From contig NW_004457735.1 in the NCBI RefSeq assembly GCF_000203815.1, forward strand, positions 372,001 to 436,000: DNA of 64,000 bases, read 5' to 3'. The position numbers and the translations under genes are program-made. This document shows, in pieces, positions 1-11,054 of this stretch (its first letter is position 1; the number at the start of each line of letters is the position of its first letter). Below the pieces are notes generated by a model, which saw nothing but the letters and a program-made list of their open reading frames with translations, had not been told where the DNA came from and made no database searches. This DNA comes from Cavenderia fasciculata. Lineage: Eukaryota > Evosea > Eumycetozoa > Acytosteliales > Cavenderiaceae.

Positions 1-2077
1 CATTACCAAAGTCGAGTGTACCATTCAATACAGTAGGAGTATATCCAATTTTGATAGTGATAGTCTTGGTACCTGTTGGACGTGGACTGACGGTACATTT
101 GAGATTGGTACTGTTAAAGCTGACAAGTGGACATGCAGTGGATTGATTGCCACCAACCCAAACTGAAACCAATGATGAATTAGCTCCAAAGAACCCATTG
201 GCGGAGATGGTTTGGTTACCATCAAATGACAGACTTGTCAAATTGTAAGGGTGATATGCTAAAAATTAAATTATAATAATAAATAATAATAATTAATAAA
301 TAATAATAAATAATAAATAATAAATAATTATTTTTGTACATACTAATATTGACAGTTGAATATAGAGTGTTATATTCATTTCTATAGACGATAGTATACG
401 TATCGGTTGGTAAAAGCTGAGTTGGAAGCTGACAATCGACATGTGAAGAGCTGACAAAAGTGATAGCGCACTGATAGGTGGATGTGTTGCGTGAGATGTA
501 GACGGATGTGTAATAGGTGTTTTCAGAGTCGACGAGAACACCAATGATTCTAATTGAGTTTAGATTGCTGTTGTAGGTGACACTATGGATTGAATAGACA
601 ATTTTGTTAAAGTAGAGTGTACCACTCAAAACAGCGTTACTGATTCTGATGCTGACAGTCTTGTTGCCCGATGTATTACCCTGCGTTCCGCCAAAAGTAC
701 ATCTGATAACGGAACTATTGAAACTGACGAGTTTACATGGAGTGTATTGTTCAACCCAAACTGAAACCAATGATGAATCATTTCCAAAGTATCCACGAGC
801 AATTATTTCATTGTTATTTTGTGACAGACTATGAATATCGTAATCTGGTATTGGTAAAGATGCTAATTTAAATTAAATAAATGGGAGTTGGGAATATTAG
901 TGAATGGAACTCCATGTTTAAACCACGATATTATTATTATTATTATTATTATTAATACATACTAATATTAACAGTAGAGTATAAAATGTAATAGGGTGAT
1001 TGAAGGGAGAGATCATAGACACCAATTGGTAAACGATCGTTTAATTGACAATTGATGAATCCAGTACCTAAAGAAGTGATGTTTAATCTTATCCATTGAG
1101 TACCGTTTTGGATCGTGACAGCGGTGTTGGTGTCTCGAAGATTACCGGTGATTCTGATTGTGTTTAGAGTGCTATTATAGGTAACACTCTGGATTGAATA
1201 ATTGGTTGGACCATTATCAAAGTCGAGTGTACCATTCAATACAGTAGGAGTATATCCAATTTTGATAGTGACAGTCCTGGTACCTGTTGGACGTGGACTG
1301 ATGGTACATCTGAGTTGGGTACTGTTGAAACTGACGAGTTTGCATGGAGTGTATTGTTCAACCAAAACTGAAACCAATGATGAATTATGTCCAAAGTATC
1401 CAGTAGCAGTGATGGTTTGGTTATAGTCAAATGAAAGACTTGTCAAATTGTAAGGTTGATATGCTACATTATTAAATAATTAAATAATAATTTAATTAAT
1501 AAATAATTAATAAATAATATAATAAATATTTATAATTTATACATACTAATATTCACAGTTGAATATATAGAGGTAAATTCATTTCTATAGACGACAGTAT
1601 ACGTATCAATTGGTACACGCTCATTCAATTGACAATAGACAAGTGAAGAGCTTACAAAGGTGACAGTGCACAAAAACCAAGCGTAGTTGTCGCGTGTGAT
1701 GTGGACGGATGTGTCATAGGTAACAGCGGTGTCGTTGAAAACACCAAGGATTACGATTGAGTTTAGAGTGCTGTTGTAGGTGACTCGGGAGATTGAATAA
1801 ACATTGTTAAAGTAGACTGTACCTGTCAAAACAGTGGCGTTACCGATTCTGATATTGACAGTCTTGTTGCCCGATGTATTACCCATGGTATTGTTGATAG
1901 TACATCTGAGAACAGAACTATTAAAACTGACGAGGTGACATGGAGTGTCCTCATTACTACTAATCCAAACTGAAACCAATGATGAATTATCTCCAAAATA
2001 TCCACTTGCAATTATTTCATTATTATCTTGTGACAGACTTGAAAGAGTGTAGTTTTGTTGGGGTTGTGGTGGAGATA
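1..2077. repeat. Tandem intragenic duplication, unit about 1.2 kb
   Basis: The segment beginning near position 11 recurs near 1222, an offset of about 1.21 kb. Exon 862-344 matches exon 2077-1547 in the same way. The duplicated unit is therefore an exon pair plus introns, coding for four TIG-like modules. Similarity continues into intron boundaries, so the copy is recent. Confidence 0.75.
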
Positions 2078-3232
2078 CTAAAATTTAATTAAATAAAAAA
2101 GGAAATTGATTAGTGAATGAATGAATAAATAATAATAATAAATAATTAGTGATGATGATGATGTATTTTTTAATATTTGAATATATATACATACGGATAT
2201 AGACAGTAGGGTATAAAATAGTATATCCATTTCTAAAGAGGAAGGTATACGTATCGGTTGGGAACCGCCTATTCAATTGACAATTGACAAGTGATGAGCT
2301 TACAAAGGTGATAGTGCAAACGCTAGAGTTAAAATAGACGTCAGAGTCATAGATACCGCCAGTGTTGCTGAGATTACCATAGATTGAGATGGTGTTGGCA
2401 GTACCGTTGTAGGTTACATGAGAGACAACGGGAACTTGGTAAAAGACGAGTGAGCCATTCAAAGCAGTAGTATAGCCGATAAAGATAGTGACTGTCTTGT
2501 TACTCGATACATTAATTGCAGGGATACCTTCAAAGGTACATGTGAGACTGGTACTGTTGAAACTGATGATTGGACATTCAGTGTATCGATCAATCCAAAC
2601 TGAAACAACCACCGATGATGATGAGTTGTCTCCAAAATATCCAAGAGCAATGATTTTGAAGTCATTTTGTGATAGACTTGAAAGAGTGTATGATGGTGCT
2701 AATTTAATGAATGAATTTAGTTAATGAACTATAGTTTTAATTTAATATTAATAATAATAATAATATAGTATGTACATACGAATAGTGTCAAAGAAGAGTG
2801 TACTATTCAAAAAGGTGTCACCTATTTTAATGCTAACAGTCTTGTTACCAAATACAAGTGATTTAACTGTACAGTTGAGACTGTAACTTGTGAATTGTGT
2901 CAGTTGACACGCATGCGTGTATTCATCAATCCATACAGATACAACTGATAAATCATCACCAAAGTATCCAGTTGCTGTAATACTACTACTACTCTTGTTG
3001 TTACTATTCAATGTTAGATTCGAAAGTGTGTACGAGGTAGCTACAAAAATAAAATAAAATAAAATAAAATATAAATAAATAAAAATGATCACGAGGATTA
3101 TTATCATCTCGAACGAGCAAACATACATTGAGCTTCAACCCGACCAATATAACTACTACTACTACTACTACAGAATAACAACAAATAGACAGCAGCAGCC
3201 AATACTAAAATATTAAACTGTTTGTTGTGCAT
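1..3232 (-). CDS. Secreted TIG/IPT-repeat protein, 3' end beyond window
   Basis: Not a recognised named gene. Exons, read on the minus strand: 3232-3127, 3040-2780, 2698-2195, 2077-1547, 1463-963, 862-344, 258-1 (continues). All donors are GTATGT and all acceptors end in AG. Exon 1 encodes a signal peptide (MHNKQFNILVLAAAVYLLLF, then a Ser run). Each roughly 500-bp internal exon encodes two modules of about 85 residues: one with GYFG(D/H)(N/D), VSVW, a Cys pair and NKTV.I.IG, the next with VTYN(S/G)T, I.I.G and a Cys pair. These look like TIG/IPT immunoglobulin-like folds, which in dictyostelids occur on cell-surface adhesion and recognition proteins. The many N-x-S/T sites fit a secreted glycoprotein. 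All introns are phase 1, so each internal exon is a whole number of codons. Any membrane anchor would lie beyond the window. The start is fixed by the signal peptide. Confidence 0.8.
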
Positions 3233-3856
3233 TCTAATCTCTATCTATTCTTTGTTCAATAATAGGCAAATAGTAGGTAGTCTTGTTAACACGACTTTTT
3301 GCTCTTTTCTTCTAGACGGGACGGACCCTCCCTTATTGATACTACGTCGGCACATGGCACAAAAACTTTCAAGTGAGGCCAGGGACACACCATAAATCTT
3401 AGCGAAGATGTTGATCTTTTGTTTCGCTTGGTACATATATATTATATTTAATTTATATATGCCTTAATCTTCACTTACATTGAGCATTTACAATACAATG
3501 ATTACAGTTGAATAACAGAGACAACAAAGAATAATATAAATTTCAAACTTTTGTTGTACATCCTTACTATCTTTATAAAAAGCTATATATAATTATCTAT
3601 ATCTATCTTTTCAGACTCTTGTATCAATTGAAAAAGCCGAACGAGTGTTATTAATTGTCTTTTTAATTTTTTTTGATTTCCGCTTTGGGACTTATGCCTC
3701 TAGTCCAAATCCGGTCGTAGTCATCCATCATTTTTTCATTGATACAAGATACAGTGTTATTGGGTTTGGGGTGACCCTATGAGAAAAATCAATTTTCTTG
3801 AAATATTAAAATAAATAAGAATTGATTTTTTTTTTATTTTAATATTTTTTATTTAT
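3233..3856. other. Intergenic region with inverted repeats
   Basis: No confident gene. It holds the upstream region of the TIG gene and the downstream region of the F-box-like gene. A near-perfect inverted repeat pairs 3618-3636 (CTTGTATCAATTGAAAAAG) with 3731-3748. AT-rich inverted arms also lie around 3787-3850. A minus-strand open frame of 63 codons at 3436-3245 resembles nothing I know. Confidence 0.5.
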
Positions 3857-5278
3857 TTAAATAGTATACATATAGGTACCTTTTTTATTCCAAACTTTAA
3901 CCAAACAAGTTCTGTTTGGTATGAGGGTGATTTGTTTGACTAGATCTTTGTCACGCTTTGAATTTAAATCCATGTCTAATAGTTTGAGTGTCCGATTTTG
4001 AGAAAGTGTCTTGTAGAGCAATTTGCAATGCTTTTCCTTTAGTTGTCTCCATTTTTCATAGGGCAAGGTGAGAGTCTCCAAAGTAGTGTTGGAGGCAAGC
4101 GACTCAAAGAAACGTTCGTCTAAAAAGTGTACATAGTCTAGCATGAGATGTTTCAATGTTTGGTTTTTTTGCAACAAAATTGCTAGACCGTCGGTCCAAA
4201 CCGTGTCAATCGTGTCTTGGAGGTCACCGTCGCTGTCGTTGACACTAAAGTCACTCCATAGAGACAGATTGGTGAGTGTCGTGTTGGTGTGTAATCGGTC
4301 TACAAACTCTTGGAGTTTTGAAACGACCGATTCGTCGTCTTGAGCATCCTGGTATTTAAACCGTATATCTGTCTCAAGACTAGTGAGTGTTTTTGATTGT
4401 AGCGCTATAATCAAGTCAGAGTATGTGGTGTAGGCATAGTCAAGGACAACTTCTTTAAGCCCGGTAATGTTAAAGAGGTCAGTGCAACGAAGCGAGATTT
4501 CTAGACTGACCTGATCATCACCATCAAGGTCATCATCTAAAACACACATAACCTCGACCTTTGATGCACGCATCCATGTCGCAACCTTGCAATTAGCCGA
4601 TATCTGTCGATTGCCACATATAAAGATAGCAGTCACTTCTTTAAAGGGGTAGCATGTTTCAGCCGCCATCACCTCGTCAAACGATTCATCCACATCGTTG
4701 ATAGTCAGCTTACCAACCAATTTAATATCATTACCATGATCATTGTATTGGTGGAAATAGGCGTTGATCGAGTCGGTCACCTGTTGAAACCCATTGTCCA
4801 ATCGGTCAATGTCCGCATACACCTCGACACACTCTAACGACTTCATCGACCTAACCACCTCGCCCAATAGGTCATGATCAATTGGCAAGTCACCAACCAG
4901 TGCAAGTGACCGAATGTGCTCCAAAGATATTACAGACCATTCAGGATAGCATACCGTCGTCGACACACCATCTGACTCGTTGTCATCTGACAAGTTGTCA
5001 TTATCAAAATCGTATAGATCAACCATTCTTTCTATGACTTGTAGAGGTATACTTTTTACATTTGATTGCGACAAGATGACTCTCAGACTTTGAAACCAAT
5101 GTTTGCATACCATCATCACACTTGATAGATTATAGAATGAGCATTCACCAGATTGATCATCAACATGTACAACCTTTAAAGGATCTTCAGATTCTTTGTC
5201 ATACTGTGCATTGTATTTCTGTAATATATAACTTTGTAAATATAATGGCAGTGGTGGTGGTTGTTGTTGTTGTAACAT
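3857..5278 (-). CDS. F-box-like / leucine-rich-repeat-like protein
   Basis: A single long exon encodes about 473 residues. The N terminus (LQSYILQKY, then VCKHWFQSLR around residue 60) has the shape of the dictyostelid F-box-like module. It is followed by irregular leucine-rich segments such as LTSLETDIRF, LTNLSLW, LKHLMLDYV, LETLTLPYE and LKLLDMDL. Proteins of this layout usually act as substrate adaptors of SCF ubiquitin ligases; that role is inferred. The 3' end is uncertain: a GTACCT donor follows WNKKG, and acceptors near 3777 would replace the last few residues with a short alternative tail. The start codon is followed by a Gln/Pro-rich stretch. No introns are needed inside the main frame. 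Confidence 0.7.
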   Translation of the reverse strand: MLQQQQPPPLPLYLQSYILQKYNAQYDKESEDPLKVVHVDDQSGECSFYNLSSVMMVCKHWFQSLRVILSQSNVKSIPLQVIERMVDLYDFDNDNLSDDNESDGVSTTVCYPEWSVISLEHIRSLALVGDLPIDHDLLGEVVRSMKSLECVEVYADIDRLDNGFQQVTDSINAYFHQYNDHGNDIKLVGKLTINDVDESFDEVMAAETCYPFKEVTAIFICGNRQISANCKVATWMRASKVEVMCVLDDDLDGDDQVSLEISLRCTDLFNITGLKEVVLDYAYTTYSDLIIALQSKTLTSLETDIRFKYQDAQDDESVVSKLQEFVDRLHTNTTLTNLSLWSDFSVNDSDGDLQDTIDTVWTDGLAILLQKNQTLKHLMLDYVHFLDERFFESLASNTTLETLTLPYEKWRQLKEKHCKLLYKTLSQNRTLKLLDMDLNSKRDKDLVKQITLIPNRTCLVKVWNKKGTYMYTI

Positions 5279-6646
5279 ATAATAATATTATCTCTTTAAT
5301 GATCCGCACAGCGAGAGGCAAAGAAAAGTAAATAAAATTAAAAAAAAAAAAAAACAAAGAAGATCAAAGTGTAGTGAGCTAACAAGAAAATAGAGATAGA
5401 TTCTTTTGGTTGCTTTTAACTAGATATTAATAATATATATATATATATATAAGAGAAAACGATCAGAATAGATAAGGACAAGTATTGTATATTATCTACA
5501 TTCTAATCAGGAAGAATGACAAGAATTTGTAGAGTAGAGAAATCGACATCGACGGATGTCCGAGATTCTACTCAAAGATAATACATGTTAGCGAACGTTC
5601 ATATTATCAATGACAATGCGCACAATTTGTTAATAGTTAAAATAGTAATTTACTATTAGAGAAATACTATGAACTTAACCATCCAGAGGCAAGCCATCAA
5701 AGGTTGACCACCAACACCCTAATCAGGTGTTGTATGTATTTTAAATTTATTGAATTGACTATCAAGATGTATATGACATGTTGTAAACCCTAATCTACAT
5801 AATCAATTCAATAAATTTAAAATGGTCTGTAGTACTGTACAGATACAGTACAGTATAGTAGACTCGAATTTCAAGGTACGCGACAATCACAATAATTATA
5901 AATATTAATATTAATTTATTATATTGTTTTTTTCTATTCTTGACATTATAAGTCTAACAACAAAGACCAAAGACTATAAAAAAACCATTGTTGGTGTCTC
6001 CACTTTTTTGTTTCTTGTTTATGATTTGTATCTCTCTCTTATCTCTGCAACTTGTATGTCATACAAAAAAAAAAAAAAAGGGCATTATTATATTTATATT
6101 ATTATTATTATTATTATATATATTACGATTACTTATTATTAATATTTATATTTATTTTTAGTATTTATAAATAAATAATCCGAATTAGTTATGAAGTTCA
6201 GTAATTAGATTTATTCCATCGAAATTTAACCGTCCGAGGAGCACCAAAAAATTACTCCTTTTTGGAGCCCAAAAGAGACAAGGGAAACCCCCCTCCCTTT
6301 TTGTTTTCGCTGAAATTTATTCTTTGGGTACCCTTTCAAACATGACAGGTTTTGCGAGAACTTTGAGGGTCTCCACCACAATAATGCAATGCAGCTCGGA
6401 GATTTATATATATTGAGTTTAGGCTCAAAAATTTAAAAATTTAGTGACAATCATCATAAAAAAATTAGATTTGATGAGATTGGTGTATTTATTTTTGTTT
6501 GTGTGAAACATAAAAAGCCATCAACTTGATGTTCATTGTGTACTATCGAAACATCACAAACATAAATAAATACATACATCAATCTCATCTTTAACATTAT
6601 CACTTTGATTATTAATATATTATTATTATCATCCTAAAATTAAAAA
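5279..6646. other. Divergent intergenic region, 1.37 kb
   Basis: It separates two divergently transcribed genes and should hold both promoters. It is mostly AT-rich with poly-A and poly-T tracts. Three inverted repeats cluster at 5712-5851. A GC-richer patch lies at 6225-6400. I see no tRNA and no credible open frame. Confidence 0.5.
5738..5823. repeat. Perfect 21-bp inverted repeat, 44-nt spacer
   Basis: The arm ATTTTAAATTTATTGAATTGA at 5738-5758 is matched exactly in reverse complement at 5803-5823. Two smaller perfect hairpins flank it: CAACACC/GGTGTTG at 5712-5732, and GTACTGTA/TACAGTAC around a CAGA loop at 5832-5851. It could be a small foldback element or a structured transcript. Confidence 0.7.
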
Positions 6647-8084
6647 ATGTTTAATAATTTTAATAATATCGATGCTAGTCATCTACCTCAACAACAACAA
6701 CAACAACATTTTCAGTTCCTACAACAACAAATACAGCTCCTAGAACAACAATTACAGCTCCCTCAACAACAACAACAACAACAACAACAACCAATAACAA
6801 ATGTTTTGACACATGACCAACAACAATCGATCTCCCATTGTCTACTCAACAATCAACCAAACTGCTTTCAGTCTAAGAAACAGCGGTCTAATTAATCAAT
6901 CAACATCTTCTCTTCCTCCACAACAACAACAACAACAACAACAACAAAAGTTTGATGTCGATCAACAATTTCCAAGTTCAGCAGATAATAATCTTGCTCA
7001 AATGGACTTTAGCTTTTCTGTGGATTTTGGGTCTTGGTCGCCATCGTCAGCCCAGTCTTCTCCTGGGGGCTCTTCCTCATCATCAGTCGCTTCCACGTCT
7101 CAAATGGTTGGTGCACCCCAAGCCGTTGTTGGCAGAAAGAGCAAGGATGTAACAAAAAAGGTTGTCTCTCCAAAGAAACTTCAACAACAACAAAAGAAAC
7201 AAAAGAAACAACTTGCTGGTGCTGGTGCTGGTGCTGGTGTTGGTGTTGGTACCGCCACGGCTTCTTCTGCTTCTGCCTTTTCTGCCTCTGATGCTCTAAC
7301 CCCTGGGATGAATATGGTACTGACATTAACCTCCGATTGTGTAGTAGAGAAAGGAATAACGGGTCCTTGGGGACTACAGTTGTCTGGTCATTTTGTTCGT
7401 GCCGATGATTCAATCACCAAGCGCCAACATATTGTTGTCATTGCATCGGTGCACTCTGAAGATAACGAGACTTACAACCTTGAAAACTATACCGGCAATT
7501 GTTTGGATGACGGTACTGTCTGCCTCAAAGGTATCAGAGTGACTAAGACCAAAGATAGTGACTCTACAGGAACTTTCAAGTTGCGCTTTATCGCCTATGA
7601 CAAGTTCATTCATCCAAATGGAGAACTAGTTCCCATTCCCAACTGTAACGTTGAGTCTAATTTCATTACCTACTTGTCCGGCACCAAATGTATGTCGCCT
7701 GCTACCATCCTCAATGTCGAGAGAGTCGCTGCCGACCAGTTGCCAAGCGGTTTTATCACTGATGACTCTATCACTTACAAGCTTACAGGTGATAGATTCA
7801 AGTCTGGCAAATCCTACAACAGTATGTTTGGATACCAACATCCAAAAACCTTCGAGATTGTCTATTACGTCACAGAGACCGTTAAAACTCGCCTCGCTTT
7901 TTCCTTGAACAAAAAGGTATCTTGCTTTCTCTCTGTTCCAAATGAATACAAAGACTTTAACTTGGTTACTGGTTTTTATCATAATGAAAAACGTGCTAAA
8001 AATGTTCAGGGTCTTTATACTAAAGAGGATAAAAAGAATATAGCCTTCGTTTGGTCCACCAGTTCCTTTCAAATTCAAAAATAA
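6647..8084 (+). CDS. Putative CudA-like transcription factor, frame break near N terminus
   Basis: The main frame 6813-8084 encodes 423 residues. It has a Gln-rich N terminus, a Ser-rich stretch, a basic KKLQQQQKKQKKQ segment, an Ala/Gly/Val repeat and a conserved C-terminal half (from GPWGLQLSGHFVRADDSI through VASVHSEDNETYNLENY to KGIRVTKTKDSD). From memory this core resembles dictyostelid CudA/SpaA-type nuclear proteins; I rate the family call as moderate. A second open frame, 6647-6895, begins MFNNFNNIDASHL and is equally Gln-rich, but it is in another phase and overlaps. In the main frame a TGA lies just upstream of the ATG at 6813, and no plausible intron joins the two frames. Either translation starts at 6813 with an upstream overlapping open frame, or one surplus base has split a longer N terminus. 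Confidence 0.55.
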
Positions 8085-8117
8085 TAATAATTAATAAATT
8101 TCAACAAACAAACAAAC

Positions 8118-8149
<32 letters not shown>

Positions 8150-8159
8150 AATTAATTAA

Positions 8160-8216
<57 letters not shown>

Positions 8217-8310
8217 CATTCTATTTATCTTAAACTTTTATTTTAAATTATTTCAATATTTTTAATTGAATAGTCTATCTATCGATCGATCGATCGATCG
8301 ATTTGGTTTG
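8085..8310. repeat. Simple-sequence repeats: (AAAT)n, (AT)n, (ATCG)n
   Basis: Downstream of the CudA-like gene lie an (AAAT)-type tract at about 8115-8160, a long (AT)n run at about 8163-8211, and (ATCG)n at about 8278-8302. These are common in dictyostelid intergenic DNA. Confidence 0.85.
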
Positions 8311-8636
8311 TTAAAATTGAACATCGTAGTACCCTGAATAGATATCTTTTTAATAAGATATCTATTCGAATCTGTGTCTTGAATGCTCTATTAATTACAT
8401 TATCATTATTATCATTATCATTATTACTATTAATACTATTATTATCTGTTTGTTTGGATGGAAAACTTTGTGAAGCTGTCTTATCTTTTATAATTATTTC
8501 CATAAAGGGGGTTGTATTCTAGGATTGGATCTATGTGTAAGAGGTTTTAAATTCGCCACATTCTAGCCTTTATGAACTATCCAATCAGTAGTAATTACTT
8601 AGCTGTTACTTGTTAATCCATTGTAGGATTATTTAA

Positions 8637-9233
8637 TTAACAGATAAAGTGTAAAGCTATTCCAAGCCAAAGTCCCAAGCCAATGGCAACCCCTATTATT
8701 ACAATTCCTGATGGTGTTTTCCATTTATCATTATTATCAGCACCGGTGTCATCGCTGTTGTTGTTATCGCTGCTGCTGTGGCTGCCTGGACAAAACAAGG
8801 AAGAGGCAATTTCAAATGTTGTCTTTGTTGCGCAATAACCATACTGTGGCCATTGGGCTGCTTGATATGCAGCTCTTATATATGATTTTGCCTATAATAA
8901 TAGACAATATGTATAAGACTTACATTTGGCTCACAATGTAAATAGATTTCAGAATAAGCCTCTTCACCTGCGCAGGTCCCACCTCCAAATCGGATGGTAA
9001 ATTGCGAACCACCGGATGGATCCATGGGCGTAGCCTCTGTGTATGTACCTACTGGCTCCATTGTATTATAGTCGTCCAGGCTACAAGCAGAAAGGTCTGA
9101 CCTTCTCGATTATGATAGATACAATCACTGTTGTACTGTCCATGACAAATGCATACTACATAAACCAAACAACATATCAAAATAGTAATAATCTGTTTAT
9201 TATTACTCTCTTGCAATCAATCGCTACCATCAT
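8637..9233 (-). pseudogene. Type I membrane protein, M6P-receptor-homology-like, two frame breaks
   Basis: Exon 2 (8891-8637) follows a clean GTAAGT/TAG intron and encodes a luminal end with Cys residues. It finishes with one membrane span (GIVIIGVAIGLGLWLGIALH) and a short tail. Exon 1 reads in three successive frames. A signal peptide from ATG 9233 runs into CCLVYVVCICHGQYNSDC only if one base is missing from the T run opposite 9179-9182. That frame reaches NREGQTF and continues as ACSLDDYN only if another T is missing opposite 9091-9093. The segment FTIRFGGGTCAGE followed by IYLHCEPN resembles mannose-6-phosphate receptor homology or Atg27-like ectodomains, which sort cargo between Golgi and endosomes. 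Two single-base losses in T runs suggest either a decaying gene or homopolymer read errors. Family assignment is tentative. Confidence 0.5.
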
Positions 9234-9377
9234 TGATTGATTCTATAGAGGTAGGTATGTTGTATATATCTTGTTTGTTTATCTTTATCTCTTTGCTATT
9301 GATGCTATGAAAAAATAATTAAGTATAATTTCAAACCCCAAGTGATGATGTTTATCCATCATTATTATTTATTATTA

Positions 9378-9413
9378 TTATTTAAAAAATGAAGTTATAT
9401 AATTTACAAATTG

Positions 9414-9456
<43 letters not shown>

Positions 9457-10840
9457 GAATTAGTACATATAATATCTCTTAGATAATTAAAATGATCAAC
9501 TCTTTTATAGATTGTTGCCAATTCAATTGCATTATTGATCATTTGATTGGTTAATATTAAACTACCGAAAGTGACGGTGACGGCGGCGGTGGTGGTGGTA
9601 TCACTTTCAATTGATCTCCTACTACTATTATTTACAATGTATTTAGTTAATTCTAAATGATTAAATATGACAGACATGTAGAACCCAGTTTCACTCCAAT
9701 TTAGTTGATACACCTTTTGTAAGTGTTGGATGATATCTATTGATCCTGCAACACAACAATCATCGACCATCTTGGAATCGATGAAATGATATTCTAACAT
9801 GTATCTATTGGGTTGTCGTTCTTTACCAAATACCTTTAGAAACATATCGAGGTTGGTATTGTTGCGATTGAATATTCCACTTTCAAATGTCTGTTGAAAG
9901 AATGTAATGTTTGGATACCCATGTATCCTTCTATACTCGACCATTGGATAGAGGGTAGGATGAGAACACCAAACCGAGGCAAAAGATGTTGACAATTTAA
10001 TTGATCTTAATCCCAGCATCTGATGTATCTCTCCTACCATTCTAAATATTTTCATTGCAATCATCTTGTATTTAAATACATTATTAATTACATTATTATT
10101 GTTACGGTTATTATTACAGTTATTATTAGAATTATTAATAATAGGATATTTGATAGCATTTAAATTAATCTTTTGTAATAGATGATGTGGAATATTTGAA
10201 ATATTGTAACCAAGAGTACGATTATAAGATGATGCTAATCGTCTTGCTATCAATTGTCTAGTATTTGTGTCACAGTGATCTTTATACATTTCAAAGTATG
10301 AGTGGTATCCTAATATACCAAAGGTATTACTCACACGATCCGATGCGTCCTTTGTAGTCACAACTCTCTTGTTGGAGAGACGAGGATCACAATGCGTACC
10401 AACCACAATAACCAGTCGATGTGGGTCAATACAAAGTCTATCAATCTGCTTTCTCCATGTTTTAATATTATCGTATGTACTTTGATCAGTAACATTGTAC
10501 ACCAAAAAGAATACATTTGATAAGAATGTTGAATATGATGACATTGTTCTAACTATTGTCTAAATTTAAATATATAATTAAATAAATTATTATGATTAGG
10601 TCAAGTAAGAAGAAGAAGATACAATCATCTTTAGTTATATAAAGTAACGAGAATACTTACAACAGTTGCATTTAATTCATCAAGATAACATTCTGGTATA
10701 TTTAATATCTTTGTTTGAATATTATCATTATCATTGTCCAACAGGTCAAATGGAGACGGACTAAAGAATGTCTCTACAAACGTTCTCTTGCCCACTTTTG
10801 AATCACCAAGTACGATTATTCTAAACTTATCCATCTTCAA
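9378..10840 (-). CDS. Small-GTPase-like domain fused to ankyrin-like region
   Basis: Exon 1 is 10840-10661 and exon 2 is 10559-9378; the donor is GTAAGT and the phase is 0, giving about 453 residues. The N terminus MDKFRIIVLGDSKVGKRTF is a Ras/Rab-type P-loop, and FFLVYNVTDQSTYDNIKTW matches the strand and helix after switch II. The GTPase motifs are degraded: GKR replaces GK(S/T), no DxxG is visible, and GTHCD stands where NKxD is expected. After about residue 200 the sequence resembles the ankyrin-like family of the neighbouring array (KMIAMKIFRMVGEIHQM, then VAGSIDIIQHLQ and FNHLELTKYIV). A long Asn run lies near the C terminus. I infer a pseudo-GTPase adaptor rather than an active switch. 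It could also be a Roc-like domain. Confidence 0.65.
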
Positions 10841-11054
10841 AGAGAGAAAGAGAGACGGAGAAGTTATTCATTCTTTAATAATGAATATTTCGAAGCACAC
10901 CAAAACAAAGTATCAAATTTAAAAAAAATCAAAAAATAAATAAATTAAAAAAAGAAAGAAAGAAAAGAAAAAGTAGCACAACATGTTTTAATTTACATAA
11001 TTTACATAAATATAAATATTTGTATTTATTTATTTATTATTTATTATTTATTTA

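Noticed and set aside
3245-3436. Minus-strand 63-codon open frame upstream of the TIG gene
   Set aside because: No recognisable domain, and it lies in the gene's upstream region; kept only as an unexplained open frame in the intergenic note.
8279-8503. Minus-strand open frame with an Asn/Asp run resembling the start of an ankyrin-like first exon
   Set aside because: Similarity is limited to low-complexity Asn/Asp residues and it lacks the KIFNHV block, so homology cannot be claimed.
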